A stretch of 31,545 bases of DNA, taken from positions 1 through 31,545 of the forward strand of contig JBCCEJ010000068.1 in the NCBI GenBank assembly GCA_039030335.1. Reading direction: 5' to 3'. Source of the DNA: JBCCEJ01 sp039030335 (lineage in GTDB: Bacteria; Pseudomonadota; Gammaproteobacteria; HK1). The number at the start of each line of letters is the position of its first letter. Position 1 is the first letter of the stretch. The notes beneath the pieces were generated by a model that was not told the origin of the DNA, made no database searches, and saw nothing but the letters and a program-made list of their open reading frames with translations. Below, in pieces: positions 24,103 to 31,545 of the stretch. The translations under genes were made by a program, and so were the position numbers.

Positions 24103-24855
24103 TTGGATGCACTGATTGTGGAACTGTCGCTTACGCCCACGCAAATTGGGTATTCCGCAATCGTCGTAATCGCTGCGTACGTGGTGCGTGGTGTTGCGGG
24201 CTTCGGCTCCGCGCTGGTCGCTGTCCCGCTACTGGTACTGGCGCTTCCGCCGGTGCATGTGGTGCCGGTGGTGATCGCGTTGGACCTGATGGGTTCGGCC
24301 GGACAGGCATGGGCTGGTCGACGCGTTATCGACTGGCGTGTGCTGATCCCTCTCGCGCCATTCACGTTGTTGGGGATCGGCGGCGCGCTGGTGCTGTTCA
24401 GTTATCTGGATGCGGCGACGCTCGCGCTCGCGCTCGGTGCCTTCGTCGCCTGCTTTGCGGTCTATCAGTTGCTGCCAGCACCACCGATCCGGGCCACCGC
24501 GCTCGCCGCGGTGCCGTATGGCGCACTCGGCGGTCTGGTGGGGACATTGTTCGGCACAGGCGGACCGTTCTACATGATGTATCTCGGCTTGCGCGGGCTC
24601 GAGAAGAGCGCTGTGCGCGCGAGCTTCGCCGCCTACTTCGTCATGGACGGCGGGGTTCGGCTGGCCGGTTTTGCGGTGTACGGCCATCTGCAAACGGCGA
24701 CGCTGGTGTTGTTCGCGATCGGCGTGCCGGCCGCGCTGGTGGGCCTCGCGATCGGCGGGCGTTTGCACACCGGGCTTGGTCAGAAGCAGTTCAAACAACT
24801 CGTCTCGGTGTTGCTGATGCTAAGTGGTCTCGCCTTGATCTATAAAGGGCTTTAG
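24103..24855 (+). CDS. TauE/SafE family membrane exporter (DUF81)
   Basis: A 250-aa integral membrane protein with about seven or eight hydrophobic spans in two repeated halves. Each half carries the family signature: GVAGFGSALVAVPLL (30-44) in the first and GGLVGTLFGTGGPFYMMYL in the second. Members export sulfite, sulfoacetate or other small organic anions. The start is a TTG at 24103: AGGAG (24093-24097) lies 5 nt before it, while the nearby ATG at 24107 is out of frame. GTG at 24118 is an alternative. The 108-nt spacer to the divergent TauD-like gene probably holds both promoters. Confidence 0.85.
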   Translation: MDALIVELSLTPTQIGYSAIVVIAAYVVRGVAGFGSALVAVPLLVLALPPVHVVPVVIALDLMGSAGQAWAGRRVIDWRVLIPLAPFTLLGIGGALVLFSYLDAATLALALGAFVACFAVYQLLPAPPIRATALAAVPYGALGGLVGTLFGTGGPFYMMYLGLRGLEKSAVRASFAAYFVMDGGVRLAGFAVYGHLQTATLVLFAIGVPAALVGLAIGGRLHTGLGQKQFKQLVSVLLMLSGLALIYKGL

Positions 24856-24898
24856 CGGCGCATCGCGTCACGCTCCCGATGCCATCATCTCGCCTCAA

Positions 24899-25090
24899 TT
24901 GAACTGGTAGTTCGTCAGTTTCGCTCCGTCCGGTCGCCTGAACCCGGGTCCAATGTATGCCTCGACCAAGCGAAGCTGGCGCTGACGCGTTCCCCGGCGT
25001 CCCGGATTTGCGCCGCATCGGCTTGACGTGAGCTGCTTCTCCTCCGGCTCACATCTTGCGGCCCCGCCGATCTGGCGGGGCCGGTTCTTT
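24899..25090 (+). ncRNA. Candidate structured small RNA with anti-Shine-Dalgarno loop
   Basis: The 305-base gap between the TauE-like gene and the convergent ABC exporter holds no convincing gene but folds into consecutive elements. (A) 24913-24925 pairs with 24969-24981 over 13 bp including two G-T positions, i.e. G·U pairs only in a plus-strand RNA; inside it GGTCG (24932-24936) pairs with CGACC (24963-24967). (B) CGGCG (24995-24999) with CGCCG (25011-25015). (C) GTGAGC (25028-25033) with GCTCAC (25047-25052), its loop containing TCTCCTCC, complementary to a strong Shine-Dalgarno. (D) The intrinsic terminator at 25059-25083. C-rich anti-SD loops occur in known trans-acting bacterial sRNAs. 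No clear promoter is seen, so it could instead be the structured 3' UTR of the TauE-like mRNA. No known RNA family is recognised. Confidence 0.5.
25059..25090 (+). terminator. Rho-independent terminator
   Basis: CGGCCCCGCC (25059-25068) pairs perfectly with GGCGGGGCCG (25074-25083) around the loop GATCT and is followed by GTTCTTT. The T-rich tail on the plus strand shows termination of plus-strand transcripts. The opposite side (after the stem, GCAAGATG) has no T run. It ends either the candidate RNA or the TauE-like transcript. Confidence 0.8.
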
Positions 25091-25160
25091 ACCGGGTCGG
25101 GCCGGATATCGCTATCGCAAAGCATCGAACCCGCCCGCTACGGGCCGTTGCGCATACCGT

Positions 25161-27059
25161 TCATTCATGCACGATTTCGTGCCCGACAGGATCCCGTTCG
25201 GGTAGCCCCTGATCGAGCCTTTGCATCGCGGCCAGTCGCGCATACACGCCACCGCCTGCTGTGAGAGACGCGTGGTTGCCCTGTTCGACGATCTGCCCCT
25301 GGTCCAGCACGATAATCCGATCGGCGTGCTGGATAGTCGCGAGGCGATGAGCGATCACCAGCGTCGTGCGGCCCCGCATCAGGTTGCTGAGCGCGTGCTG
25401 TACCAACTGCTCGCTCTGCGCATCGAGGGCCGAGGTCGCTTCGTCGAGAATCAACAGCGGCGGGTCTTTGAGCACTGCGCGGGCGATGGCGATCCGCTGG
25501 CGCTGACCACTCGAAAGCCGCGCCCCGCGCTCGCCGATCGCAGTTTCGTACCCGTCTGGCAACGTGCTCAGGAATTCGTGTGCGTGCGCTGCCCGGGCCG
25601 CGGCTTCCACGTCGGCGTCGCTGGCGTCAGGTCGTCCGTACCGGATATTGGCTCTCGCCGACTGCGCAAACAGCGCTGTTTCCTGCGGCACTACGCCGAT
25701 ATTGGCCCGCAGCGTCGTGAGATCGAGTTCGTGAATCGGCTGACCGTCGAGACAGATCCGCCCGTCGCCCGGATCGTGGAAACGGAGCAGAAGCTGCGCG
25801 ACGGTTGACTTGCCGGCTCCGGAGGGACCGACCAGGGCGACCACCTCGCCCGGCTCGATCGTCAACGAGAAGTCCTTCAATGCAAGCTGCGGCAGGCGGG
25901 AGGGATAACCAAAGCTCACGTCGTCGAACTGGACCTTGCCGGCGATGGGTTGCGCGATGGCCGCGGTTACCGGCGGGCTCTGGATCGCGGCCTCGGTATG
26001 CAGCAGATCCATGACGCGCTCGATGGCGCCCGCGGCGCGCTGCAATTCACCCCACATCTCTCCGAGCGTGGCGGCCGACCCCGCGACCATGAACGCGTAG
26101 AGCAGGAACTGCCCGAGTTCGCCGAGGCTCATCTGCCCGCGCACTACATCCTGCGCACCCAGCCAGAGCACGAACACCACCGCGCCGAAGACGATGAGAA
26201 TGGCGCCGGCGTTCAGCGCGGCCCGCGCGCGAATGCGACCGACAGCGGCGTCGAACGAGGCCTTGAGCGCGCCCTGGTAGCGCTTCGCCTGCAGATCTTC
26301 GAGCGTAAATGCCTGGACGGTTGGCATCGCAGCCAGCGTCTCGGCCGCGATGCCGCTCGTGTCGGCCAGCCGGTCCTGCGTATCGCGCGACAGATCGCGC
26401 ACGCGCCGTCCGTAAATCAGCAAGGGCAGCATGACCGCTGGAATCACGAGCGCGACGATGGCGGTCAGCTTCGGACTGGTAACGAGCATCAGAATCGCGG
26501 CACCGCAGAAGGTCAGGATGCTGCGCAAGATGATCGACAGATTGACGCCGGCACTGGCTTGCACGAGCGTCGTGTCAGCGGTCAGGCGTGACAACACCTC
26601 ACCGCTCATATGCCGGTCGAAGAAGTCCTGGTCGAGGCTCAGGATATGGTCGTAGACGGCTTGCCTGACATCTGCGACCACTCTCTCGCCGAGCCACGTC
26701 ACGAGGTAGTAGCGCAGTGACCCGAACACGGCCATCAGGCCACTCAGCGCAAAGAACGCGAGGAAGTAATCATCCAGCATTTGCACGGATGCGGCGCCGA
26801 AGCCGTGATCGATAACGAGGCGCGCGGCGAACGGCATGCTGAGCACCACGGCACCGGCGATCAACAGCGCAACGCAAGCGGCGAGCGCCGTAAGCCAGTA
26901 CGGACGTACGAACGGCCCGATGGCGAGCAGCGGTGCGAGACTGAGGCCGTTGAGACGCGCGAGGTTCAGCTTGAAGTCTCCGCCGGATGGTGTGGCTGCC
27001 GGGGAACCTGCACAACGGCGGCGTGCCCGTCTCCGGGAGCCAGCACCTCGCCGGGGCAT
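25161..27059 (-). CDS. ABC exporter, fused permease/ATPase (MsbA/ABCB type)
   Basis: A 632-aa half-transporter. An N-terminal exporter membrane domain (about 40-345, six spans) is followed by an ATPase: Walker A GPSGAGKST (411-419), Q-loop VPQETALF (457-464), signature LSSGQRQRI (515-523), Walker B LLILDEATSALD (535-546) and the H-loop histidine H571. It would act as a homodimer exporting lipid, peptide or drug-like molecules. The ATG at 27059 gives an unusual Arg-rich first 20 residues (MPRRGAGSRRRARRRC) without a ribosome site, so the true start may be a non-ATG codon near KLNLARL (30-36). It is divergent from the MFS gene; substrate unknown. Confidence 0.9.
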   Translation of the reverse strand: MPRRGAGSRRRARRRCAGSPAATPSGGDFKLNLARLNGLSLAPLLAIGPFVRPYWLTALAACVALLIAGAVVLSMPFAARLVIDHGFGAASVQMLDDYFLAFFALSGLMAVFGSLRYYLVTWLGERVVADVRQAVYDHILSLDQDFFDRHMSGEVLSRLTADTTLVQASAGVNLSIILRSILTFCGAAILMLVTSPKLTAIVALVIPAVMLPLLIYGRRVRDLSRDTQDRLADTSGIAAETLAAMPTVQAFTLEDLQAKRYQGALKASFDAAVGRIRARAALNAGAILIVFGAVVFVLWLGAQDVVRGQMSLGELGQFLLYAFMVAGSAATLGEMWGELQRAAGAIERVMDLLHTEAAIQSPPVTAAIAQPIAGKVQFDDVSFGYPSRLPQLALKDFSLTIEPGEVVALVGPSGAGKSTVAQLLLRFHDPGDGRICLDGQPIHELDLTTLRANIGVVPQETALFAQSARANIRYGRPDASDADVEAAARAAHAHEFLSTLPDGYETAIGERGARLSSGQRQRIAIARAVLKDPPLLILDEATSALDAQSEQLVQHALSNLMRGRTTLVIAHRLATIQHADRIIVLDQGQIVEQGNHASLTAGGGVYARLAAMQRLDQGLPERDPVGHEIVHE

Positions 27060-27246
27060 GTAGTCCGGTCTGCAGCGAACGTTGGGTCGCGACGCCCATC
27101 GCGCAAGCCGTCATACTGCATGCGCAAATCTGCTTCTCAGCGTCACGCGGCGCGCCGGGCATCAATCGGGCCGCCGGTCGGTTCCCGATGAGCCGCCACC
27201 GCGCCCGCCTCGTTCAACCGCTTTGCAACCAGCCCGGGTCGACGGC

Positions 27247-28500
27247 TTGATTTCACTCGAATCCTACTGGCGCTTTGTTCAGGCCAACCGGCGATTCGTC
27301 GGTTTCGGCTTTGCCATGGCATTCCTGTCGAGTTTCGGACAGACGTATTTCATCGCTGTGTTCGGGCCGGAGATCCAGCAGGAGTTTGGGCTTTCGCACG
27401 CCGGCTGGGGCGCTATCTACATGGCGGGCACGCTCGGCAGTGCGTTGGTGCTGCCGTGGACCGGCAAACTGATCGACGACGTCCCGTTACCGACTTATAC
27501 GGGCATCGTGGCGCTCGCGTTGGGCCTCGCCTGCCTCTGGATGGCACTGGTGCCTGGCGCCGCGCTGCTGGTCGTTGCCGTATTCGGCCTGCGGCAAACC
27601 GGGCAGGGGCTCAGCAGCCACGTCGCGTCGACCAGCATGGCGCGTTACTTCTCGGCAGACCGCGGCCGCGCGATCGCGGTCGCGGCGCTCGGTTTCTCGC
27701 TCGGCGAAGCCGTGTTGCCGTTCGTAGGCGATCAGCTGATCGATCGCTACGGATGGCGCACGACCTACGCCATGGCAGCCGGTTTTCAGATCGTCTGCGG
27801 CATCCCCCTGGCACTCTGGCTGCTGCGTGGTCACGCGCAACGGCACGCGACCTATCTCGCGCGCCTGGCCGACCTCGCAACCGGTGCGCATCAGGCGCAA
27901 TGGGGCTGGCGCCGCGAGGAGGTCATACGCGACGCGCGCTTCTGGTGGATGCTGCCCGGCCTGACGGCGCCCTCGCTGGTGCTCACCGGCATGTTCTTTC
28001 ACCACCTGAACGTGGCTGATGCCAAAGACTGGAGTCACGCGTGGATCACCGGCAGCTACATCGTCTACGCCATTGCGGCCGTGGTGACGTCACTGGTCTC
28101 GGGTTACCTGGTCGACCGGATGGGGGCCATCAAGCTGGTGCCGGCAATGCTGATACCCATGTGCGTTGGACTGGCGCTACTCGCGCTGGCCGACAGCCCA
28201 TGGATCGCGTGGCCTTACCTAGTGCTGATCGGCATCAGCACGGGCGTGACCTATACGGCACTGTCGGCGATGTGGGCCGAGCTTTATGGGACCGCACATC
28301 TTGGCGCGATCAAGAGCCTTGCGGTCGCCATCAGCGTGTTGTCCTCCGGGCTCGGACCGGTGTCGATCGGCCTGCTGCTCGATATTGGTTTTTCGATGAA
28401 TGCGGCGCTCTGGTGCATGGTTGGTTACACCCTTACCGGCTCGGCAACCCTGTACGTCGCGCTGCGCATGCGGCCGGCGACCCGGCCCGGGTCTGACTAA
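27247..28500 (+). CDS. Major facilitator superfamily transporter (MCT-like)
   Basis: A 417-aa, 12-span MFS permease. GKLIDDVPLPTYTG after the second span is the loop 2-3 region, RYFSADRGRAIAVAALGFSL matches the loop between spans 4 and 5 in monocarboxylate-type carriers, and GYLVDRMGAIKLVPA is the equivalent loop in the second half. A cytosolic linker (about 190-225) separates the halves. No ATG fits: the TTG at 27247 (MISLESYWRF) is taken because the typical amphipathic start and first span follow at once; no ribosome site is evident. It probably imports or exports a small organic acid, inferred only from resemblance. Confidence 0.83.
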   Translation: MISLESYWRFVQANRRFVGFGFAMAFLSSFGQTYFIAVFGPEIQQEFGLSHAGWGAIYMAGTLGSALVLPWTGKLIDDVPLPTYTGIVALALGLACLWMALVPGAALLVVAVFGLRQTGQGLSSHVASTSMARYFSADRGRAIAVAALGFSLGEAVLPFVGDQLIDRYGWRTTYAMAAGFQIVCGIPLALWLLRGHAQRHATYLARLADLATGAHQAQWGWRREEVIRDARFWWMLPGLTAPSLVLTGMFFHHLNVADAKDWSHAWITGSYIVYAIAAVVTSLVSGYLVDRMGAIKLVPAMLIPMCVGLALLALADSPWIAWPYLVLIGISTGVTYTALSAMWAELYGTAHLGAIKSLAVAISVLSSGLGPVSIGLLLDIGFSMNAALWCMVGYTLTGSATLYVALRMRPATRPGSD

Positions 28501-28541
28501 CTGGGTGCGTCCGTGCCCGCGACCCGGGCTCCCCGCTTGCC

Positions 28542-28579
28542 CTGACGCGCGTTTGGCTGGCGGCCGGGCCGGGCGTCAG
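28542..28579. terminator. Hairpin between convergent MFS and PHP genes
   Basis: CTGACGC (28542-28548) pairs with GCGTCAG (28573-28579) over a 24-base GC-rich loop. The right arm overlaps the stop codon of the PHP gene (28576-28578). There is no T run; weak evidence for a shared 3'-end structure. Confidence 0.25.
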
Positions 28580-29406
28580 TCGCGCCAGTCGAAGTTGGAC
28601 CAGACGGGCGTACACTCCGACGGCAGAGTAAGCGGTTGGCCGAGCGCGTGGCCGTGCCCGCCCTGGCGGTGGAAATCGGAGCCGACCGATGCCTCCAGCG
28701 CGAAATCCCTGGCGAGACGCGCGACGCCCGTCGTGATGTCTGGCGTTTGCTGCCCGCTCACGACTTCGATCGCCTGACCGCCCGAATCTGTGAATGCCTT
28801 GACGAGCGCGCGGAGTTTAGTGCGTGTCAGCTTGTAGCGGGCCGGGTGCGCCAGCACGGCGCGGCCGCCGGCGTCGACGATCCAGTCGACGACGTCTGCC
28901 AGCCCGGCCCAGCCGGTTTTGATGTCACCGGGCTTGCCGGCGCCCAGCCACTTCTTGAACACGAAGGCCTCGTCCACCACCTGGCCGGTCTCCACCAGGT
29001 GTTGCGCGAAATGTGGTCGACCGGGCACTCCTGCTGCGCGCGCCGTGATGGCCTCTACAGGCGCGTCCAGCCCGGCTTTGCCGAGCACTTCGGAAATGCG
29101 TCGAGCGCGCGCGAACCGGGCCTCGGTCTGGCGCGCGATACCGGCGTTGAGCACGCGCGCGTCCAGATCGAAATCGAGTCCGACGATATGAATTCCGACC
29201 CCTGACCAGACCGTCGACAGTTCGACGCCCGGCACGAACCGGATCCCTGGTGGCGGCTCCGCGGCAAGCTGGCGACACCCGGCGAGCGTGTCGTGATCGG
29301 TCAGCGCAAACCCGTCCAGCCCGCGCTCGGCCGCCAACGCCGCAACCGCATGGGGCGTGAGGGCGCCGTCTGACGCGTTGCTATGCGTGTGCAGGTCAAC
29401 GCGCAC
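28576..29406 (-). CDS. PHP-domain phosphoesterase, RNase AM / YciV (TrpH) family
   Basis: A 276-aa PHP-fold enzyme. DLHTHSNASDGALTP (4-18; H6, H8, D13), ALTDHDTLAG (34-43; D37, H38), GVELST (60-65; E62), AHPARYK and the late GSDFHRQGGHGH supply the metal-site residues. In E. coli the homolog YciV/TrpH removes 5' extra nucleotides from rRNA precursors (RNase AM) and hydrolyses 3',5'-nucleoside bisphosphates. The start is a GTG at 29406, because GGGAG lies upstream and DLHTH must be near the N terminus. It follows the aminotransferase after 36 nt on the same strand; here it is not beside trp genes. Confidence 0.88.
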   Translation of the reverse strand: MRVDLHTHSNASDGALTPHAVAALAAERGLDGFALTDHDTLAGCRQLAAEPPPGIRFVPGVELSTVWSGVGIHIVGLDFDLDARVLNAGIARQTEARFARARRISEVLGKAGLDAPVEAITARAAGVPGRPHFAQHLVETGQVVDEAFVFKKWLGAGKPGDIKTGWAGLADVVDWIVDAGGRAVLAHPARYKLTRTKLRALVKAFTDSGGQAIEVVSGQQTPDITTGVARLARDFALEASVGSDFHRQGGHGHALGQPLTLPSECTPVWSNFDWRD

Positions 29407-29442
29407 ACCGGCTCCCGTCGACGTACCTCGCGGTCGGCGGCC

Positions 29443-30333
29443 TCACGCGTCCAGGCTGGCGAGCGCCGTGTCGATGTAGATTTTGCGTAGCTCCGCGGCG
29501 ACCGGGCCTGGCACACCATTGCCCAGCACGCGGTCGTTGATCCGCACGACCGGGTAGACGAACGAACTCGCGCTCGTAATGAACGCTTCTCTGGCCGCGT
29601 AGGCCTCTTCGACTGTAAACGGGCGTTCTTCGACGCGGTAGCCATGTGTTTCGCAGAGTTTGAGTACCGCGGCGCGCGTGATCCCATGCAAGATTTCATT
29701 ACCGAGATGCCGGGTCACGATCGTGCCGTCGTCCTGCACGATGTAGGCATTCGCCGAGCTGGCTTCGTTGACGATCTCACCGTCGCACACCCACGCGTCG
29801 TCGAAGCCCTCTTCCATCGCCGCCTGTTTGGCGAGCGATGCGGCCAGCAGCTGCACGGTCTTGATATCGCGGCGCATCCAGCGGATGTCGTCCACGGTCT
29901 TGACGGCGATGCCGTTGCGCGCGGCGGCGCTGTCGATGATGCTCTTTTGCTGCGTGAACATGACGAGCGTCGGGTCCGACCCGGCTGGGAATCCAAAGTC
30001 GCGATCGGCCGTTCCGCGGGAGACCTGCAGATACACCACGCCTTCCTCGAGCGCGTTGCGCTCGACCAGCTCGCGCTGCACGGCTTCGACGCCCGCGAGC
30101 CCGCCGTTCGCGACGATGACTGCCGGCAGGGTCATCTTCAGTTCCGAGAGCGAACGTTCAAGGCGCGCCAGATGCGGTGCATTTTCAACCAACTGACCGC
30201 GGAGCACGGACGTTACCTCATACACGGCATCTGCGAACAGAAAACCGCGATCGAACACGGAGATACGGGCGGCGGATTCCGGTACGAATTCGCCGTTGAC
30301 GTAGACGATACGTTCGTTGGCTTCATCTGCCAT
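29443..30333 (-). CDS. D-amino-acid aminotransferase (class IV, DAAT-like)
   Basis: A 296-aa PLP enzyme of fold type IV. YVNGEFVPESAARISVFDRG (11-30) with FLFADAVYEV (31-40) is the start typical of D-alanine aminotransferase. K158 in RRDIKTVQLLA is the PLP lysine, E190 in IVNEASSANAYIV contacts the pyridine nitrogen, and ITSASSFVYPVVRINDRVLG closes the phosphate side. It interconverts D-amino acids and 2-oxo acids, e.g. D-alanine to D-glutamate; branched-chain or aminodeoxychorismate lyase relatives are less likely given these motifs. The ATG at 30333 has AGAGGG 8 nt upstream. It is followed closely by the PHP gene. Confidence 0.9.
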   Translation of the reverse strand: MADEANERIVYVNGEFVPESAARISVFDRGFLFADAVYEVTSVLRGQLVENAPHLARLERSLSELKMTLPAVIVANGGLAGVEAVQRELVERNALEEGVVYLQVSRGTADRDFGFPAGSDPTLVMFTQQKSIIDSAAARNGIAVKTVDDIRWMRRDIKTVQLLAASLAKQAAMEEGFDDAWVCDGEIVNEASSANAYIVQDDGTIVTRHLGNEILHGITRAAVLKLCETHGYRVEERPFTVEEAYAAREAFITSASSFVYPVVRINDRVLGNGVPGPVAAELRKIYIDTALASLDA

Positions 30334-30470
30334 GGAAGGGCCCTCTGAGCGGAGCTGGCGGGTACAGGATGCCGTCCCGACAACGCGGGCAGCGCAGCAA
30401 AGGCAGCTCTATTTCGGCGGGTAGTGGTCTGGACCTGTCGCACTATCCGCGCGTGCGGCTCTGAGCGGCC

Positions 30471-31322
30471 TCAGGCGTCGAATATCACATAGGTGCGCAC
30501 TTCGATGCTTTCCCTTGGCGGCGCACTCGGGTCCTGGTCCGGCAGCTCGAACGCACCGTGGGGCGCAAATCTTGCGCGTCCGTCGTCAACGCTGTCCCAG
30601 CCTTTGATCAGGATGACTTCGTCCCGGCTCATCTCCGGTGCCCAGAACCACTGCTGCTTCGGCGCGTGCGCGATCTGATAGATTTCGCCGACTCGATCAG
30701 GAAACACCTGTTCCGTCGCAACGCGCTCGTCGGCACCTATCGAGCGCGCGTCGGCCAGCGCCAGCGGTGAGCGCCGCACCGGACCGGTGATCGGGCGCCA
30801 GACGTTGATCTGAACGATGCGCCCGCCGCGCTCGAGCACGGTATCGAAGACATCTTCGCCGAGCGCGTCGCGCGCCCGTTTGGGACCGGACTTTACGGTG
30901 TAATCAACATGCACACGGCCGGCCGGGCCCCGCATGCCGTCGGGATTGACCGCACCCTCTGGCGCGTCGGAGCGACGCGTGGCGTCGAAGATGACGGCCC
31001 GGCTCGCGCCGGTAGCGCGTTTCAGCAGCGCCTCCAGCTCGTCGCGATAGACGGTCGCCACGGCGTCGTCGTCGTACAGGTCGTCAACGGCGGTCGGTGC
31101 TTGCAGTAGCTTGAAGCCGTGCTGGTCGAGCTCGAGTTGTTGCTGGAGCGGGCGCATGTCTTCGATGGGTACGGCGACCTGCTCCGTCTTGAAGTGCACT
31201 TTGGGCTCGCCGCCGGTCAGCGCGGCGCTTTCGAAATACGGCTTGGTGTCCTGCGGGATGATGAAAGTCAGTTCCGCGTGCACGGTCGCTGCGGCCTCGG
31301 TGAGGTTGTGCGCTTCGCTCAT
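30471..31322 (-). CDS. CmcJ/NvfI-family non-heme iron oxygenase-like protein
   Basis: A 283-aa protein of the family containing bacterial CmcJ, fungal NvfI and AsaB and GA4 desaturase. GRVHVDYT (136-143) carries the HxD pair (H138, D140). INVWRPITGPVRRSPLAL (172-189) is a characteristic block, DEVILIKGWDSVDDGRARFA (234-253) a second, and H255 in PHGAFE is the probable third iron ligand, with R276 for 2-oxoglutarate. The ATG at 31322 lies 9 nt after GAGGA; the TTG at 31328 is too close to it. Members act in secondary metabolism but most bacterial ones are uncharacterised. No biosynthetic cluster surrounds this one. Confidence 0.82.
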   Translation of the reverse strand: MSEAHNLTEAAATVHAELTFIIPQDTKPYFESAALTGGEPKVHFKTEQVAVPIEDMRPLQQQLELDQHGFKLLQAPTAVDDLYDDDAVATVYRDELEALLKRATGASRAVIFDATRRSDAPEGAVNPDGMRGPAGRVHVDYTVKSGPKRARDALGEDVFDTVLERGGRIVQINVWRPITGPVRRSPLALADARSIGADERVATEQVFPDRVGEIYQIAHAPKQQWFWAPEMSRDEVILIKGWDSVDDGRARFAPHGAFELPDQDPSAPPRESIEVRTYVIFDA

Positions 31323-31357
31323 CTTCAACGGTCCTCGGAATGCGCGCTTCGGCCTGA

Positions 31358-31385
31358 ATCATAACAAGGGCGTTGCGCGTGTCTG
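31358..31385 (-). promoter_or_regulatory. Candidate sigma-70 promoter for the CmcJ/NvfI-like gene
   Basis: On the minus strand, CAGACA (31385-31380; four of six to TTGACA) is followed after 16 bases by TATGAT (31363-31358; five of six to TATAAT), 35 nt upstream of the ATG at 31322. Spacing and position are right for a promoter in this 199-base gap. Confidence 0.4.
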
Positions 31386-31521
31386 TGCGGATTCGATCGC
31401 TCGAACTCACCGGGCAAGCCGTGCGCGAACCGGTCGGGCCAACGGGTATCAGGCGTTCGCGGCCACACCGCCACGGCGATGCAGGCGGCAGCGCCGTGGC
31501 ACGCTGCGGTTGGTGAGCCGG

Positions 31522-31545
31522 CTAGTCGTCCAGCAGGATCGCCAG
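31522..31545 (-). CDS. Possible C-terminal end of a minus-strand gene running off the right edge
   Basis: The last 24 bases read on the minus strand as LAILLDD followed by TAG (stop at 31524-31522). Only seven codons are visible, so neither family nor reality can be judged. The placement, 199 nt upstream of the next minus-strand start, is where such a gene would end. Confidence 0.25.
   Translation of the reverse strand: MAILLDD

Noticed and set aside
24841..24846. TATAAA near the end of the TauE-like gene as a promoter for the RNA candidate
   Set aside because: No -35 hexamer at 16-18 nt; the nearest TTG-type hexamer is 24 nt away and the sequence is within coding region, so I do not call it.
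24895..25125. 76-aa minus-strand frame in the 305-base gap
   Set aside because: No ribosome site or family pattern, and the region has plus-strand RNA pairing including G·U pairs plus a plus-strand terminator, which explain it better.

Overview
The window is a dense, GC-rich stretch of bacterial chromosome, about 23 protein genes in 31.5 kb, mostly short divergent or co-directional pairs. MiaE (tRNA hydroxylase), an RNase AM/YciV-type PHP protein and a CHASE-PAS-hybrid histidine kinase fit an uncultured Gammaproteobacterium; that placement is an inference. There is no rRNA, tRNA, CRISPR array, transposase or phage gene. Almost everything is metabolic or transport related.

Layout. 1-6000: purine/ureide catabolism. 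Minus-strand genes encode an AllC/HyuC-type amidohydrolase, a DUF1116 (YlbE/AllG) protein and an FdrA/AllF protein. A divergent plus-strand pair encodes the cofactor-free allantoinase PuuE, whose stop overlaps the start of a class III CoA-transferase. PuuE opens allantoin, the amidohydrolase is the expected allantoate enzyme, and DUF1116 plus FdrA are two of the three subunits known from the enterobacterial oxamate carbamoyltransferase. The far left end is a 57-bp inverted repeat that folds fdrA back on itself and truncates it; this looks like a fold-back chimera.

6000-15200: a 40-aa membrane microprotein candidate, a cupin, an ArgE-type deacylase, an exported protein of unknown function, a DadA/PuuB-like FAD oxidase, a four-domain rhodanese with one catalytic cysteine, a VOC protein and alpha/beta hydrolase pair, and an acyl-CoA synthetase. 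15200-18600: a family 2 glycosyltransferase divergent from miaE, followed by an exported DUF3179 protein.

18700-23000: a sensory operon with a periplasmic binding protein, a 995-aa hybrid kinase and a translationally coupled 60-aa single-span membrane protein. No HPt or output regulator lies nearby. 23000-25100: a TauD-like dioxygenase divergent from a TauE/SafE-type exporter, then a 305-bp intergenic region. Read on the plus strand, that region folds into successive hairpins, one displaying an anti-Shine-Dalgarno loop, and ends in an intrinsic terminator: a candidate small RNA.

25100-31545: an ABC exporter divergent from an MFS permease, then minus-strand genes for a CmcJ/NvfI-family oxygenase, a D-amino-acid aminotransferase and an RNase AM/TrpH phosphoesterase, and at the right edge the last codons of another possible minus-strand gene.

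The most unusual items are the structured RNA candidate, the binding protein/hybrid kinase/microprotein operon, the left-end fold-back, and the PuuE-AllC-AllFG arrangement with its coupled CoA-transferase.
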